A stretch of DNA of 64,000 nt from Chimonanthus salicifolius (lineage: Eukaryota; Streptophyta; Magnoliopsida; Laurales; Calycanthaceae). The stretch lies in NCBI GenBank assembly GCA_013350335.1, contig CM023532.1:89469383-89533382 (forward strand), in the 5' to 3' direction. The notes beneath the pieces are model-generated. The model saw only the letters and a list, made by a program, of their open reading frames with translations. It did not search any database and was not told where the DNA came from. How positions within the stretch are numbered: position 1 is the stretch's first letter; each line of letters starts with the position of its first letter. Of this stretch, positions 44,161 to 55,927 are shown piece by piece. The position numbers and the translations under genes were made by a program.

Positions 44161-45640
44161 CGGGGAGGCAGAACGTATAATCAGGCGAGATGGGCGCCTA
44201 ACCCTACTGGATTGGGACGATTGTTTACTCTAGCACTTCCAACAGAGGAGGATCATTCAGTAATTCAAGGTATGGCGGTAATTAGTAGTTCTTATGCCTA
44301 TGCACTGTTTGATTCTGGAGCTTCACATTCCTTTATAACTGCATCATTTATAACTGCTACCGGTACCTTAGTTCAAAAATTAGCTACAGTACTCACAATT
44401 GTATCCCCTGTCGGAGACTCGGCATTGGGACTTATATGCACGACAGTTAATACTGAACTCGCTGGACTCAGATTTGAGTTCAATTATCTGGTACTTGATA
44501 TGACTGAGTATGATATAATCTTCGGCATGGACTGGTTGGCTAAATTCCAGGCCAACATTGATTGTTATCGCCGAAGAGTGACATTTTGGTCACCCGAGGG
44601 AAAGCAATATGTGGTTCGTGTAGACAAGCAGAGCAGACTGCAAAAAGGGTTGAACCATTTGGTATTAAATAATATCATCATAAACAAGGCACCAATTACT
44701 GAACTTCCGACAATTGTAAAAGAATTTGCGAATGTTTTTCCAAAAGAACTCCCTGGTTTACCGCCTATGAGGGAGATCAAGTTTGAAATCAAGCTGTATC
44801 CTGGTACTTCACCAGTGTCTTTACCACATTATCGGATGGCACCAACAGAAATGTCTGAGCTAAAGAAGCAGATTGATGAACTGCTCAGGCTGGGAAGCAT
44901 CCGAATCAGCACATCGTCTTGGGGAGCTCTAGTGCTGTTTGTAAAGAAGAAGGATGGTTCACTTCGAATGTGTGGATTATAGGAAGCTGAATCAGCTAAC
45001 GGTCCGGAACAAGTACCCTTTACCTAGGATCGATGACTTATTCTATCAATTGAGGGGTTCCAGTCACTTTTCGAAGATTGATTTGATGTCCGAATACCAT
45101 CAAATCCGGGTCAAAGAGGAAGATATAGAGAAGACAGCCTTCAGGACGTGGTATGGACTATATGAGTTTGTAGTCATGCCGTTTGGACTCACAAATGCAC
45201 CGGCTGTGTTTCATGGATTTAATGAACAGGATTTTCCGTCCGTATCTAGACCAATTTGTGATTGTGTTCATTGATGATATCCTGATCTATTCCAAAAGTA
45301 AGGAGGAACATGGGGAACACTTATGGATAGTCTTGAACACTTTGAGAAAGAACAAGCTATATGCCAAAGCCAGTAAATGTGAATTTTGGCTATCTGAGGT
45401 TTATTTCTTGGGGCACGTTATATCCAAAGGAGGTATAGCCGTGGATCCGGCTAAGGTGGCGGTAGTGATAGATTGGAAAGCGCCAAAGAATGTAACCGAA
45501 ATCCGTAGTTTCTTGGGATTGGCAAGTTACTACAAAAGATTTATTAAGGATTTCTCCAATATAGCATCTCCACTAACTCGACTCACTCAAAAAGGGGTCA
45601 AATATGAATGGTCAAAGTTGTGCAACCAGAGATTTGAAGA
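44161..45640 (+). pseudogene. E2 protease and reverse transcriptase
   Basis: Protease active site ALFDSGASHSFI with the DSG triad intact (44311-44319) and [18 protein letters not shown] after it. Reverse transcriptase follows: [29 protein letters not shown] with a 2-nt loss at about 44972 that shifts the frame, [12 protein letters not shown], and [12 protein letters not shown] with the catalytic DD at 45273-45278, after a 1-nt gain near 45210. The thumb region [20 protein letters not shown] ends this part. Compared with E1 the active-site residues are better kept, but the frame is broken twice. Confidence 0.9.
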
Positions 45641-46080
45641 GCTGAAGACAAGACTTACCACTGCCCCTGTGTTAGTGTTGCCGGTAAGTGGCAAGTGTTA
45701 TGAGGTATATTGTGAAGCCTCAGGAGAGGGACTGGGGTGTACACTCAGTCAGAGTAATTGCGTGGTGGCTTATGGTTCAAGACAGTTGAAAATACATGAA
45801 CGCCTTTATCCTACGCATGATCTTGAACTAACCGCAGTGGTCTTCGCTCTCAAAAGTTGGAGACACTATCTCTATGGCTAGAAATTTGAAGTGTTTTCTG
45901 ATCATAAGAGTTTGAAATACTTGTTTGATCAGAAAGAACTCAACTTGAGGCAGTGCAGATGGATGGAGTATCTGGTGGATTATGAATTCGCGCTTTGATA
46001 TCATCCAGGCAAGGCAAACAAGGTGGCGGATGCCTTCAACCGCATATCACATGCATCCGTGACATGTTTGATCAGAACGG
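45641..46080 (+). pseudogene. E2 RNase H
   Basis: RNase H with [15 protein letters not shown] (the usual catalytic Asp of CDASGEG is Glu), [19 protein letters not shown], a stop at 45880-45882 (TAG where E1 has GAG), [20 protein letters not shown], and [20 protein letters not shown], preceded by TGA near 46000 where E1 has CGT-like sequence. It leads without a break into the integrase linker. Confidence 0.85.
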
Positions 46081-47591
46081 AATGGGAGATGTTGAATACC
46101 ATTCGAGAGTTTAAACTCTATCTCAATAACCATGGGACCATATACAATTTGGTTATACAATCCAACATGGTTACCAAGATTGAACAAGTGCAACGAGTTG
46201 ATTCGGAAGTGGAGGAAATATGGGCCAAGATGTCTACTGGTATAGTCATACCGGAATGGGAATTACGACCAGGACAAGGTCTTTTATTCCGGGGTAGAGT
46301 TTATGTGCCAAAAAGCTGTAGGAAAGAGCTATTGATTGAGGCACATCAAACCAAGCTCTCCATTCATCCGGGCAGCACCAAAATGTATCACGACCTGAAG
46401 AGACATTATTGGTGGCATGGACTCAAAAGAGATGTGGCGGAATTTGTGGCACACTGTTTAACTTGTCAGCAAGTTAAGACGGAACATCAGAAGCCACTAG
46501 GGTTACTCAAACCCTTATCAGTACCAGAATGGAAATGGGAGCACATTTCCATGGACTTTGTGATGGGGTTGCCGAGATCCTCAAAGGGCAATGATGCTAT
46601 ATGGGTCGTGGTAGACCGACTGGCCAAGTCTGCGCATTTTATTCCTATCAAGATGACGGATTCATCTGAGACGTTGGGTCGGCGGTATATCAAGGAAATC
46701 ATTCGGCTACATGGCATTCCCCAAACTATAGTATCTGACAGAGATGGCCGATTTACCGGCAGAGTGTGGCAGAGCATGCAGTCAGCTATGGGGACAGATC
46801 TACTGACTAGCACCGTATTTCATCCATAGACTGATGGACAGTAGGAGAGAACGATACAACCTTGGAAGATATGCTGAGAGCATGCATGTTAGATTTCAAG
46901 GGTGGATGGGAGGATCACTTGCCACTGGTAGAATTCTCGTATAACAAAAGTTACCAGGCAAGCCTTCAGATGGCCCCGTTTCGAGGCTTTATATGGTAGA
47001 CCGTGTAGGTCACCAGTGTGCTGGACAGAGGCTGGCGAGCCTGTACTAATAGGACTCAAGTTGGTTGTAGAGACCACAGCGCAAATACAGTTGATACGGC
47101 AACATCTATTAACTGCACAGAGTCGTCAGAAGAGCTATGCTGACAAAAGAAGAAGGTTTCTTGAATTTGAAGTGGGAGACATGGTATTCTTAAAGGTCTC
47201 GCCACGGAAAGGACACATGAGGTTTGGAAAGAAGGGGAAACTGTCACCAAGATTTGTGGGACCATTTCCCATCATAAGAAGGATGGGGAATGTAGCATAC
47301 CAATTGGCACTTCCTTCATAATTGGCATCTCTACATGATGTGTTTCATGTATTGATGCTGAGGAAGTACAATCTCGACCCTTCCCATGTATTGAATGTGC
47401 AAGATATAGAAGTGCAAAGCGACGTGACATACGTCAAGAGGCCTGTCAGAATAGTGGAGACTGAGCAAAGGGTGCTACGAAACAGAGCGATTCAGTTCGT
47501 CAAAGTGGTATGGGATCGACATGGTATTGAAGAGGCCACTTGGGAACTCGAATCAGAGATGAGAACAGCTCACCCCGAGTTGTTTGTGTAA
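46081..47591 (+). pseudogene. E2 integrase with chromodomain
   Basis: Zinc-binding domain (AHQTKLSIHPGSTKMYHDLK, CLTCQQVK), core with HISMDFVMGLPRS and IVSDRDGRFTGRVW. The third catalytic region is broken: TAG in place of Gln in the HPQTDGQ motif (46827-46829), a further TAG two codons before the Glu-Arg-Thr, and a frameshift. From 47016 the reading returns: LLTAQSRQKSYADKRRRFLE, FVGPFPIIRRMGNVAYQLAL, stop at 47319 (TAA), then the chromodomain KRPVRIVETEQRVLRNRAIQ and WDRHGIEEATWELESEMR. The PPT (AAATTTTTAAAAAGACGG) precedes the 3' LTR. Confidence 0.9.
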
Positions 47592-47653
47592 TTTATTTTG
47601 GAACCCTACTTCGCTCGATTTTCGGGACGAAATTTTTAAAAAGACGGTTATAT

Positions 47654-48064
47654 TGTAACTCCCTGACTTTTCAAAGATATTAATATTTACAAAAATGTTA
47701 TTGGAATGGTAAATTAAAAAAATATGATCGTAGATGAGAAAATGGTGGGGTCCATTGTTCAAATTAAGACCCAATGTGCATATTATAAGGATCAAATTAA
47801 ATTAAATGGGTATTGTACATCTAATTGGGTCAAGATGGTTGTTGGGTCAAAGGACCCAATTGGGACCCAATGGGTCATGATGGACTCATTTGACCATTGG
47901 GTGAGCCCAATCTTAATTAGGTTAGGCTGAATTGATTTGGAATTAAATGAAGGATAAATAGGTAGGCTGGATGCAAATATGTAAACCACATTTAAATGGG
48001 TAAACCACCCATAAATGGGCCATGACACCAAATGGGATCAATGAGCTAAATTGAGACTCAATGG
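47654..48064 (+). mobile_element. E2 3' LTR, cut by the assembly gap
   Basis: TGTAACTCCCTGACTTTTC onward matches the first 411 bp of the 5' LTR closely. It ends at the N run; the sequence after the gap does not continue it. Confidence 0.9.
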
Positions 48065-48164
48065 NNNNNNNNNNNNNNNNNNNNNNNNNNNNNNNNNNNN
48101 NNNNNNNNNNNNNNNNNNNNNNNNNNNNNNNNNNNNNNNNNNNNNNNNNNNNNNNNNNNNNNNN
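48065..48164. other. assembly gap of 100 N
   Basis: Exactly 100 N, the usual placeholder for a gap of unknown size. It hides the rest of the E2 3' LTR, the start of LTR copy e and the missing left half of E3. Confidence 1.
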
Positions 48165-49373
48165 GGTCGGAGGTGAGTGTGATTGGGCCATGGGCCCAAT
48201 GGTGATCCAAGTAGTTGAAATGGATTTAATTAAATCACCTAAGTTGAATTTATTTAAAACCCTAGGTGACATGCCCAATGGGACCCCACCTCACCTCACC
48301 AAGTGAGGTGGCGTGTGGACCAAGGATTGGTGGGGCCGCCACCATGGTTGAATTGGTCAACCATGGTGAAGTAATGGAGAGGAGTCAAGGAATTAAAGGA
48401 GATAAAGTGGAAATTAATTAACTTAACCTAATGATCCAATTTAATTAATTAAGCTAATAAAAAAGGTGATCAAAGATGGAAGACCAAAAGCCATCTTATC
48501 TTTAACACCAACGTTGGCTTGGTGGTGGTTATCCCAACCACCACCATAAAGCATAAAAAATATCTAATGCATGGTTGGTGGGAGACTTAATGGTGGAGTA
48601 TGATGTAAGCAACCAAATGAGATGAGCTTATCTTTTTTGTCCTCATCTTTTCCATCGAGCTCTTTCACTCTCTCCCTCTCTTCATCTCTCTCAAAACCGT
48701 CCCACACCAATAAGAGAAAGAAGAAGAAAAACTTGGAAGAAGAAGAGAAGAAAAGAGAGGGAAAAAGGTGAAAGCATAAGACACCACTCTAAGACCAAGA
48801 CCTTAGGGTAATTCTCTCCATCTTCTCCTCCCTTCCCTCTCTCAAACACACCCCATCTTAGCCAACCCAAGCATTGAAGTTTTACCATTGATCAAGCATC
48901 TTAGCCGATCAAGAAAGGAGAAGAAGAAGAAAGGAGGCTAAGGAATTCGAGAGGAGAAGGAAAAGTCGGAGGAGCCGTCGAATTGTAAGTATCTCTAAAC
49001 AAGAGATTAGATTTTTTTTAGGGTTTAAGATTTGGGGTCCATTTCTTAGATTTAATGGTGGCCAAAACATCATGGGCCTTGGATCTCAAATCCATCCAAA
49101 AATGAAGTAAGGAATGGACAAACCCTAATGGGTAAATTAGGTTAAGAAAAATGAATAGATGCATTAAGGACATTGGTATTAAAATTTGTTTTAAGCATGG
49201 ATGTATGTGATTTAATAGAGTTTTTAAGATCAAAACCATGGAAGGGGGATTTATGATTTTAAGATGTTAATGAATAAATGTTAGTGAAGTTAAAGAGGTT
49301 TTAATGAGGGAACCTTGCACTTAAGTATGCTTAAATTAAGTTGAACGGGATTTTGTTATTATTGATGATATTA

Positions 49374-50064
49374 TGTGATATTAAATTGCACAAGCATACT
49401 TGTATTGTGAGTGCATGTGAATATACATGTATTGAATTCTTATTGTTGAGTGTATGAGGTGGTGAAATGAGGAAAGACTAATAGTTATAATCATACTAAT
49501 TAAGTGAGGAAAGAGTATGTAAAAATGTACAATGATGAATTACATGCATCAAATGATGATAAGATGCATGAATGTTTGATGTGGGTTATATGTTACATAT
49601 GTTTATGAGTGAGATAAATGTGAATAAAAAGGGTGGAGAGTGTTTGATAATGTGATATATGGGTATACTTAGGGGATGGTACAATGGTTTTTAGAAATGG
49701 CTTTTATATTGGTGATGACTCATGGCTTGACAATTTGTCATGACCCAAGTGAAGAGATTTGTGTTATGACATATAATGGGTGATGATGTAATACTTTGTG
49801 AGGGGGTATAAGAGGTTCTCATATGAACAAAGTGCCCATTTGAGAGATGTTAGATAAACAATGTACTTGAAAGAGACCGGAATGCATGGGTTAACTTGCC
49901 ACATGAAACTTGTGAGATGACGACACTACGAGGAGGGTGTGAAGGGTCTAGCTTGCAAAGACTAATATGTGGTATGAAAATCTTGTATTTATAATGCAAT
50001 TGCATTCTCCCAATGTGTAGTGTAGATTATAAACGAGTGATGATAGGCCTTGAAATGGGAGTAA
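49374..50064 (+). repeat. 0.7-kb module shared with the interior of G1-N
   Basis: Homologous to 27497-28200 (reverse complement). The flanks do not match, so the module has moved between an LTR and an internal region. Confidence 0.8.
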
Positions 50065-50850
50065 TGGCCAGATTCAAAGTGCGGACCACGACATGGGAGT
50101 AGTGGCTGATTTTTTATGATGTTGTGTCATGGCTAAGGAGTCATTAAGGGATCCAAGTCTATGGATCAATTATGGACAAAGAAATGTATATGGTTAAGTG
50201 AATGTCTAACCATGGGAAAGGTAGTGGCAAAACCGTAATTAATGGCCAAATTCAAGAACCCATGGAAGATGATCATGGACTTAGGGGCTCTAAGTAATAA
50301 ACTTATGCATGGTTAAATAAAGCCTAGGGTGGCTGATTTTTAGATTCATGTGATTTAAATATTTGATAGATTAAATGGGACCCACAAAACTGCATAGTGA
50401 GGTTCGGCCATGATGTATGACCGAACCCCACTAAAGCATGAATTAGGGACTTAATAATGGTTAAAAATACAGACTAATTATTGATATATAATAAGGTACC
50501 GGACATCGTAAGCAGTGCGCGATCGGTGATCAAATTATTGGACGGAAACGCTAAGGAGTACTAGTCGATATTCGGTAGGATTCCTACCTTTTTGTAAGCC
50601 ATGGATTATGTGTTATGTATGGATTTTTCCTTAATTTATTTTGGTAAGCATATAATTGTTTTAAGATGGATTTTAAGGCTATGAGGTGTATATTGATGCT
50701 TTGCTTGATCTATTTGTTGATAATCAAATTATATGTTTTATTGATGGGACTTTAAATGCCATGGTTTGTGCTATCACATATATTACATGGCATATGGCAT
50801 CTACATCTCATGCATGACATGGGAGGGATATGGTATGGGAAGGATGAAAT

Positions 50851-51310
50851 GAAACCGGAGTCCATACTCCGTCGGGGCGACCGAGAAGCAAGCATGGGGA
50901 TATCTTGATGTGTTTCATCCATCAAGAGGGATATTATGAAATGAAACCGGAGTCCATGCTCCGTCGGGGCGACCGAGAAGCAAGCATGGGGATATCTTGA
51001 TGTGTGTCATCCATCAAGAGGGATATTATGAAATGAAACCGGAGTCCATGCTCCGTCGAGGCGACCGAGAAGCAAGCATGGGGATATCTTGATGTGTTTC
51101 ATCCATCAAGAGGGATATTATGAAATGAAACCGAAGTCCATGCTCCGTCGGGGCGACCGAGAAGCAAGCATGGGGATATCTTGATGTGTTTCATCCATCA
51201 AGAGGGATATTATGAAATGAAACCAGAGTCCATGCTCCGTCGGGGCGACCAAGAAGCAAACATGGGGACACCTTGACGAGGTTTTGCCGTCAAGGGGGAT
51301 GATTTGTGAT
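50851..51310. repeat. five tandem 92-bp units
   Basis: Units start at 50851, 50943, 51035, 51127 and 51219, a constant 92-bp period. Each has GGAGTCCATGCTCC, CGTCGGGGCGACCGAGAAGC and, in the first four, a CTTGATG...CATCAAG stem. The last unit changes to CTTGACG...CGTCAAG and runs into the 48-bp array. Confidence 0.95.
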
Positions 51311-51607
51311 TGTTTATATCTTGACGAGGTTTTGCCGTCAAGGGGGATGATTTGTGATTGGTTATATATTGACGAGGTTTTGCCGTCAAGGGGGATGATT
51401 TGTGATTGTTTACACCTTGACGAGGTTTTGCCGTCAAGGAGGATGATTTGTGATTGTTTATATCTTGACAACGTTTTGTCGTCAAGGGGGATGATTCGTG
51501 ATTGTCTATATCTTGACGAGGTTTCGCCGTCAAGGCGGATGATTTGTGATTGTTTATATCTTGATGAGGTTTTTCCGTCAAGGGGGATATGATATCATGA
51601 TGGTATG
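51272..51607. repeat. seven tandem 48-bp units
   Basis: Units start at 51272, 51320, 51368, 51416, 51464, 51512 and 51560. Each is a hairpin CTTGACG-AGGTTTTGC-CGTCAAG plus GGGGATGATTTGTGATTG. The period is a multiple of three, which produces long spurious open frames on both strands. Confidence 0.95.
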
Positions 51608-51781
51608 GATGATGGGTGAGACTCATGACATAAAACACCCATGGCATGGCATTCATTTTATGGTTTTCATTATATTATACCTATGTGCTTGTTATCACTA
51701 ATCCATGTGTTAGCCCTACTCGGAGTCCTACTGGGCGCGTTGTCTAACGCCCTACTTCTACCCTAGCTGATGATGCAGGAG

Positions 51782-51844
51782 ATGGCGGACACGAAGGACG
51801 AGACGGGAGCCAAGCGTAGGAGCTTGGGAAAGCGGGCTACTTAG
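51782..51844 (+). CDS. small ORF in the exon-2-like segment of copy e (20 codons)
   Basis: MADTKDETGAKRRSLGKR plus two residues, 15 bp after the acceptor. Same frame and pattern as in copy b, E3 and G1-N. Confidence 0.25.
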   Translation: MADTKDETGAKRRSLGKRAT

Positions 51845-52063
51845 TGTATCTAAATTTATTTTGGAATATGTAATTGAATAACTTAGCTCGTCGGAATGTA
51901 ATAATTTAGATTACTTACTGTGGTTTGGATTTTATTTTGGACATTATCATTTTGAAGTAATTCAGTAATTTAAATGATGTAATCTTCCCTGCTATCTACA
52001 AATTTGTAGGAAAGACTCTATTTTTAATTCCGCACTTTGTTTAATATCTCTCGAGCTTACGTC

Positions 52064-52150
52064 TACGTGTGAACCGTCCTCGTGGACTTCGTTCCACGCA
52101 CACGTAGGGTTGGCCAGTTAAGGGCCGAGCTTTAGAAGCTCGGACTTAAC
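52064..52150 (+). promoter_or_regulatory. SL1 and SL2 of LTR copy e
   Basis: SL1: TACGTGTG (52064-52071) with CACACGTA (52099-52106), inner CGTGGA with TCCACG. SL2: GTTAAG (52117-52122) with CTTAAC (52145-52150), inner CCGAGCTT (52125-52132) with AAGCTCGG (52136-52143). All arms are perfect. Confidence 0.8.
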
Positions 52151-52237
52151 TCGCGTCGTGACGTTCGCGCCCTTTGTCACTTGTTATTTAAAAAAAAAAA
52201 TAGACTCTGATTTCGGTGAAAAGGGGCGGGAGTTACA

Positions 52238-53147
52238 ATCGAGGTCAACTTCTTGGGGCATATTATATCAGCAGAAGATATAGCCGTAGACCCGGCTAAG
52301 GTGGCGGAGTGAGGGAGTGGAAAACACCGACGAATGTGACCGAGATCCGCAATTTTCTGGGATTGGCCGGTTACTATCGAAAGTTTATCATGGACTTCTC
52401 CAAGATTGCATCTCCACTTACCCGACTCACTCAGAAACGAGTCAAATTTGAGTGGTCAGATTTGTGCAACTGGAGATTTGAAACGCTGAAAGAAAGACTT
52501 ACAAGGGCTCCTATTTTGATTTTGCCAGAAAGAGGCAAGGGTTATGAAGTACAATGCGACGCTTCAGGGGAAGGACTTGGGTGTGTCCTTAGTCAAACTC
52601 ATCGTGTGGTGGCTTATGGTTCAAGACAGTTGAAGATTCATGAACGCCACTATCCCACCCATGATCTGGAACTAGCAGTAGTGGTCTTCGCACTCAAGAG
52701 CTGGAGACACTACCTTTACGGTGAGAAGTTTGAGGTATTTTCAGATCACAAAAGTCTGAAATATTTGTTTGATCAGAAGGAGCTCAACATGAGACAGCGC
52801 AGGTGGATGGAATATCTACAAGACTATGACTTTGCACTCCGATATCATCCTGGCAAGGCGAACAAAGTGGCGGATGCCCTCAGCCGCATGTCACATGCGA
52901 CAGTAGCCAGTTTGATCAGGATGGAATGGGATATGCTGAACACCATCCGAGAGTTCAATTTGTATATCAAGAACCATGGGTGTATGTACAATATGATATA
53001 CGGTCCAACATGGTCTCCAAAATTGAACGGGAGCAACGGACAAATCCAGAGGTAGAGGAGATATGGGCCAAGATGTCTACTGGTGAGGTTGTACCGGAAT
53101 GGGAATTACGACCAGGACGGGGTCTTTTATTCTGAGGTAGGACATAT
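52238..53147 (+). pseudogene. E3 reverse transcriptase end and RNase H
   Basis: Begins inside reverse transcriptase ([20 protein letters not shown]), directly after LTR copy e. A 1-nt loss near 52310 precedes [20 protein letters not shown]. RNase H is well preserved: [55 protein letters not shown] and [16 protein letters not shown], with all four acidic catalytic positions present. A frameshift near 53000 and TGA at 53133-53135 end the open part. The 5' half of the element is not in the window, presumably lost at or beyond the gap. Confidence 0.9.
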
Positions 53148-54434
53148 GTGCTTGGGAGCTGCAGAAGAGAGTTGTTGGTTGAGGCACATCAGACCAAACT
53201 CTCTATTCATCCGGGTAGCACCAAGATGTACCATGATCTTAAGAGGCACTATTGGTGGCATGGACTCAAGAGCAATGTGGCAGAGTTTGTTGCTCACTGC
53301 CTAACTTGTCAGCGGGTTAAGGCAGAACATCAGAAGCCACCGGGTTTAGTCCAACCCTTACCAGTGCCGGAGTGGAAATGGGAACACATCTCCATGGATT
53401 TTGTGACAGGGTTGCCAAGGTCATCAAAGGGCAACGATACGATATGGGTCATGGTGGACCGATTGACCAAGTCTGCGCATTTCCTTCCCGTCAGGATGAC
53501 AGATTCATCTGAGACCTTGGGTCGACGGCACATCCGAGATATCATCAGACTACATGGTATTCCCTGGACTATTGTGTCCGACAGAGATGGCCGATTCACT
53601 AGCACAGTATGGCAGAGCATGCAGTCGGATATGGGGACCGACGTATTGACTAGCACAGCATTCCACCCATAGACTGATGGACAGTCGGAGAGGACGTTAC
53701 ATATATTGGAAGACATGTTGAGAGCATGTATGCTAGACTTCTAGAGTGGATGGGAGGATCACTTGCCACTGGTGGAGTTCTCTTACAACAACAGTTACCA
53801 GACAAGCCTCCAGATGGCTCCATTTGAGGCCTTGTATGGTAGGCCATGCAGATCGCTAGTGTGCTGGACAGAGGCCGGTGAGCCTACACTGATTGGACCT
53901 GAGTTGGTTGCGGAGACCACGGCACAGATTAAGCTGATACGGCAACACCTACTCACTGTACAGAGTTGCCAGAAGAGCTATGCCGACAAGAGGAGAAGGT
54001 TCCTTGAGTTTGAGGTGGGAGACTTAGTGTTCTTGAAAGTCTCACCACGGAAGGGACACATGAGATTCGGGAAGAAAGGGAAATTGTCGCCTAGATTTGT
54101 GGGGCCGTTTCCAATCCTGAAGAGGGTGGGGGAGGTAGCTTATCAGTTGGTGCTTCCTCCACAGTTATCATCTTTGCATGATGTGTTCCATGTATCCATG
54201 TTGAGGAAGTACAACCCCGATCCTTCACATGTGTTGAACGTGCAAGACGTCAATGTGCAAAGCGACGTGACTTATGTGGAGAAGCCGGTCAGAGTGATCG
54301 GGAAAGAACAAAGGGTGCTACGGAACCGCGCCATTCAGTTTGTCAAGGTGGTGTGGGAACGACATGGCAATGAGGAAGCCACCTGGGAACTTGAATCAGA
54401 AATGAGAGCCGCTCATCCGGAGTTTTTTGCATGA
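53148..54434 (+). pseudogene. E3 integrase with chromodomain
   Basis: Zinc-binding domain (VEAHQTKLSIHPGSTKMYHD, CLTCQRVK), core with HISMDFVTGLPRSSKGND and IVSDRDGRFTSTVW, then TAG at 53670-53672 in place of Gln in HPQTDGQ, and another TAG at 53743-53745. From 53763 one open frame of 223 codons gives [60 protein letters not shown] and the chromodomain EKPVRVIGKEQRVLRNRAIQ with WERHGNEEATWELESEMR. This is the cleanest chromodomain in the window. The PPT (AAATTTCAAAAGAGG) precedes the 3' LTR. Confidence 0.92.
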
Positions 54435-54886
54435 GTTGTTTGGAACCCTACTTCGCTCGAATTTTCGGGACGAAAATTTCAAAAGAGGTTTATATTGTAA
54501 TAGCCGGATTTTTAAATCAATACATATGTTGGCTATTATTTATTTTAATGAGTGAAATTAAGAATTTTGATGGAATGGATGTTAAATTGATCAAAATTGG
54601 GCCAATGACCCAAGCAAGGTCCAATGGACCAAGGATGGGATTAATTTCATTTAAATGGGTCAATGATGGTTAATTGGGTCAAGGAAGGTCAATTGGGTCA
54701 AATACCCATTTGGGACCCAATGGGTCAAGAGGGTTTATGCATTAGGGTAAATGGGTAGGAAGTGGAATTTAATTGGGCCATGGGCCAATGGTGATCCAAT
54801 TAGATGGAATGGATTGAAGTGATTAAAAATCACCTAAGTTAAATTTAGAATTATCCAAGTGTTATGGTCTAGTGGGGCCCACCTCC

Positions 54887-55155
54887 ACCTCATCAAGTGA
54901 GGTGCCTTGTGGACCATGACTTAGGTGGGGCCGACCACCATGGTTGACTTGGTCAACCATGGATAAGTCAAAGGGAATTAAGGAGGATCAAAGGAAAATA
55001 AGTTGAGTTAAATTAATTTAAATCACCTAGGTTAAGTGGGAATAAAATCAAGGTAGCATGATCAAGTGGGACCCACCTCCACCTCATCAAGTAAGATGGC
55101 GGGTGGGCTAAGGCATTGGTGGGGCCGGCCACCATGGTTGACTTGGTCAACTATG
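54887..55155. repeat. duplicated U3 palindrome cluster in the E3 LTR
   Basis: The cluster CCACCTCATCAAGTGAGGTG, GGTGGGGCCG and CCATGGTTGACTTGGTCAAC occurs twice, about 193 bp apart (near 54887-54962 and 55080-55155). Confidence 0.85.
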
Positions 55156-55927
55156 GGTGCATTCATTGAAAATTTAAAGGGAAATAAATGGAATTAAATT
55201 ATGGAAATTAAATAACCTAACTTAGATATCAAATTAAATAAATGGGTGAGTCAAATGGGTGAGTCAATGAGTGGTTTCATCTCATAGAAACCACCCAAAC
55301 CACCAAACTTAGACCACCAAAACCGTTGGCCATGAAAGAGTGGTATGGCTAAGACAAGATCCATGAAATGGGGGCCTAGATTGGACATGCATTGACCCAT
55401 TGTGTGGTGACAGTTCCACCTCATCCCAACCACCACCACTAAGGGACAAGGGGCCTAGGATTAAGGGCATGCAAGGCCATACACCCAACTCCCCCTCCTC
55501 ATTTGGTTTGGTCAATGGACTCATGGGGAAGACTCTACCTTAATGAGGATGGAGTCTAACCCAAGCTACCCAAGGCAAGATGGGAAAAGTCTAGGGTTCC
55601 ATCCCTTTTCCCATCTCATTTCCATCTCTCACTCCCTCTCCTAGCCGTCCTCCCCTCTCTTCCAACACCAAGAAGAAGAAAAGACTTAGAAAAATAAGAG
55701 AACATTCCAAGCTTGGCCGACCAACACCCTAAGATCAAGACTTAGAAGATTTTCCATTCTTTCCTTCTTTCCCTCTCTCAAACCTACCTCAATCATTGGC
55801 CGAACCAAACCTTGGTGATCTCATCTTGATCAAGCACATATAGTGGCCGAACATCAAGAATAAAGAAGGAAGGAGAAGGGCTAAGAATCAAGAGGAACAA
55901 GAGGAAACCGGAGGAGCCGTGGGAGTG

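Larger units (their letters stand above)
48985..51766 (+). other. predicted intron inside LTR copy e
   Basis: Donor CGAATT|GTAAGTATCT after GGAGGAGCC; branch match CTAAC at about 51744; acceptor CTACTTCTACCCTAG ending at 51766. About 2.8 kb, the longest in the window because of the module and arrays. Confidence 0.55.
48165..52237 (+). mobile_element. G1 LTR (copy e), probably solo, inserted in E3 pol
   Basis: More than 4.07 kb, with its start lost in the gap. Layout: U3 palindromes (48291-48366), weak TATA (48552), CT-rich leader, donor at 48985, shared 0.7-kb module, one hairpin (50401), two tandem hairpin arrays, acceptor at 51766, small ORF, SL1 and SL2, and the end GGGGCGGGAGTTACA. Pol sequence of E3 starts directly after it (ATCGA, 52238-52242, would be the TSD). 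Confidence 0.88.

Noticed and set aside
50851..51607. CRISPR-like regular repeats
   Set aside because: Units are contiguous with no unique spacers, the context is a plant LTR, and no cas genes are present.
51118..51656. Overlapping open frames with PLTAKPRQD-type repeats on both strands
   Set aside because: They are translations of the 48-bp tandem array, whose length is divisible by three. The same applies at 21758-22157 and 29572-29971.
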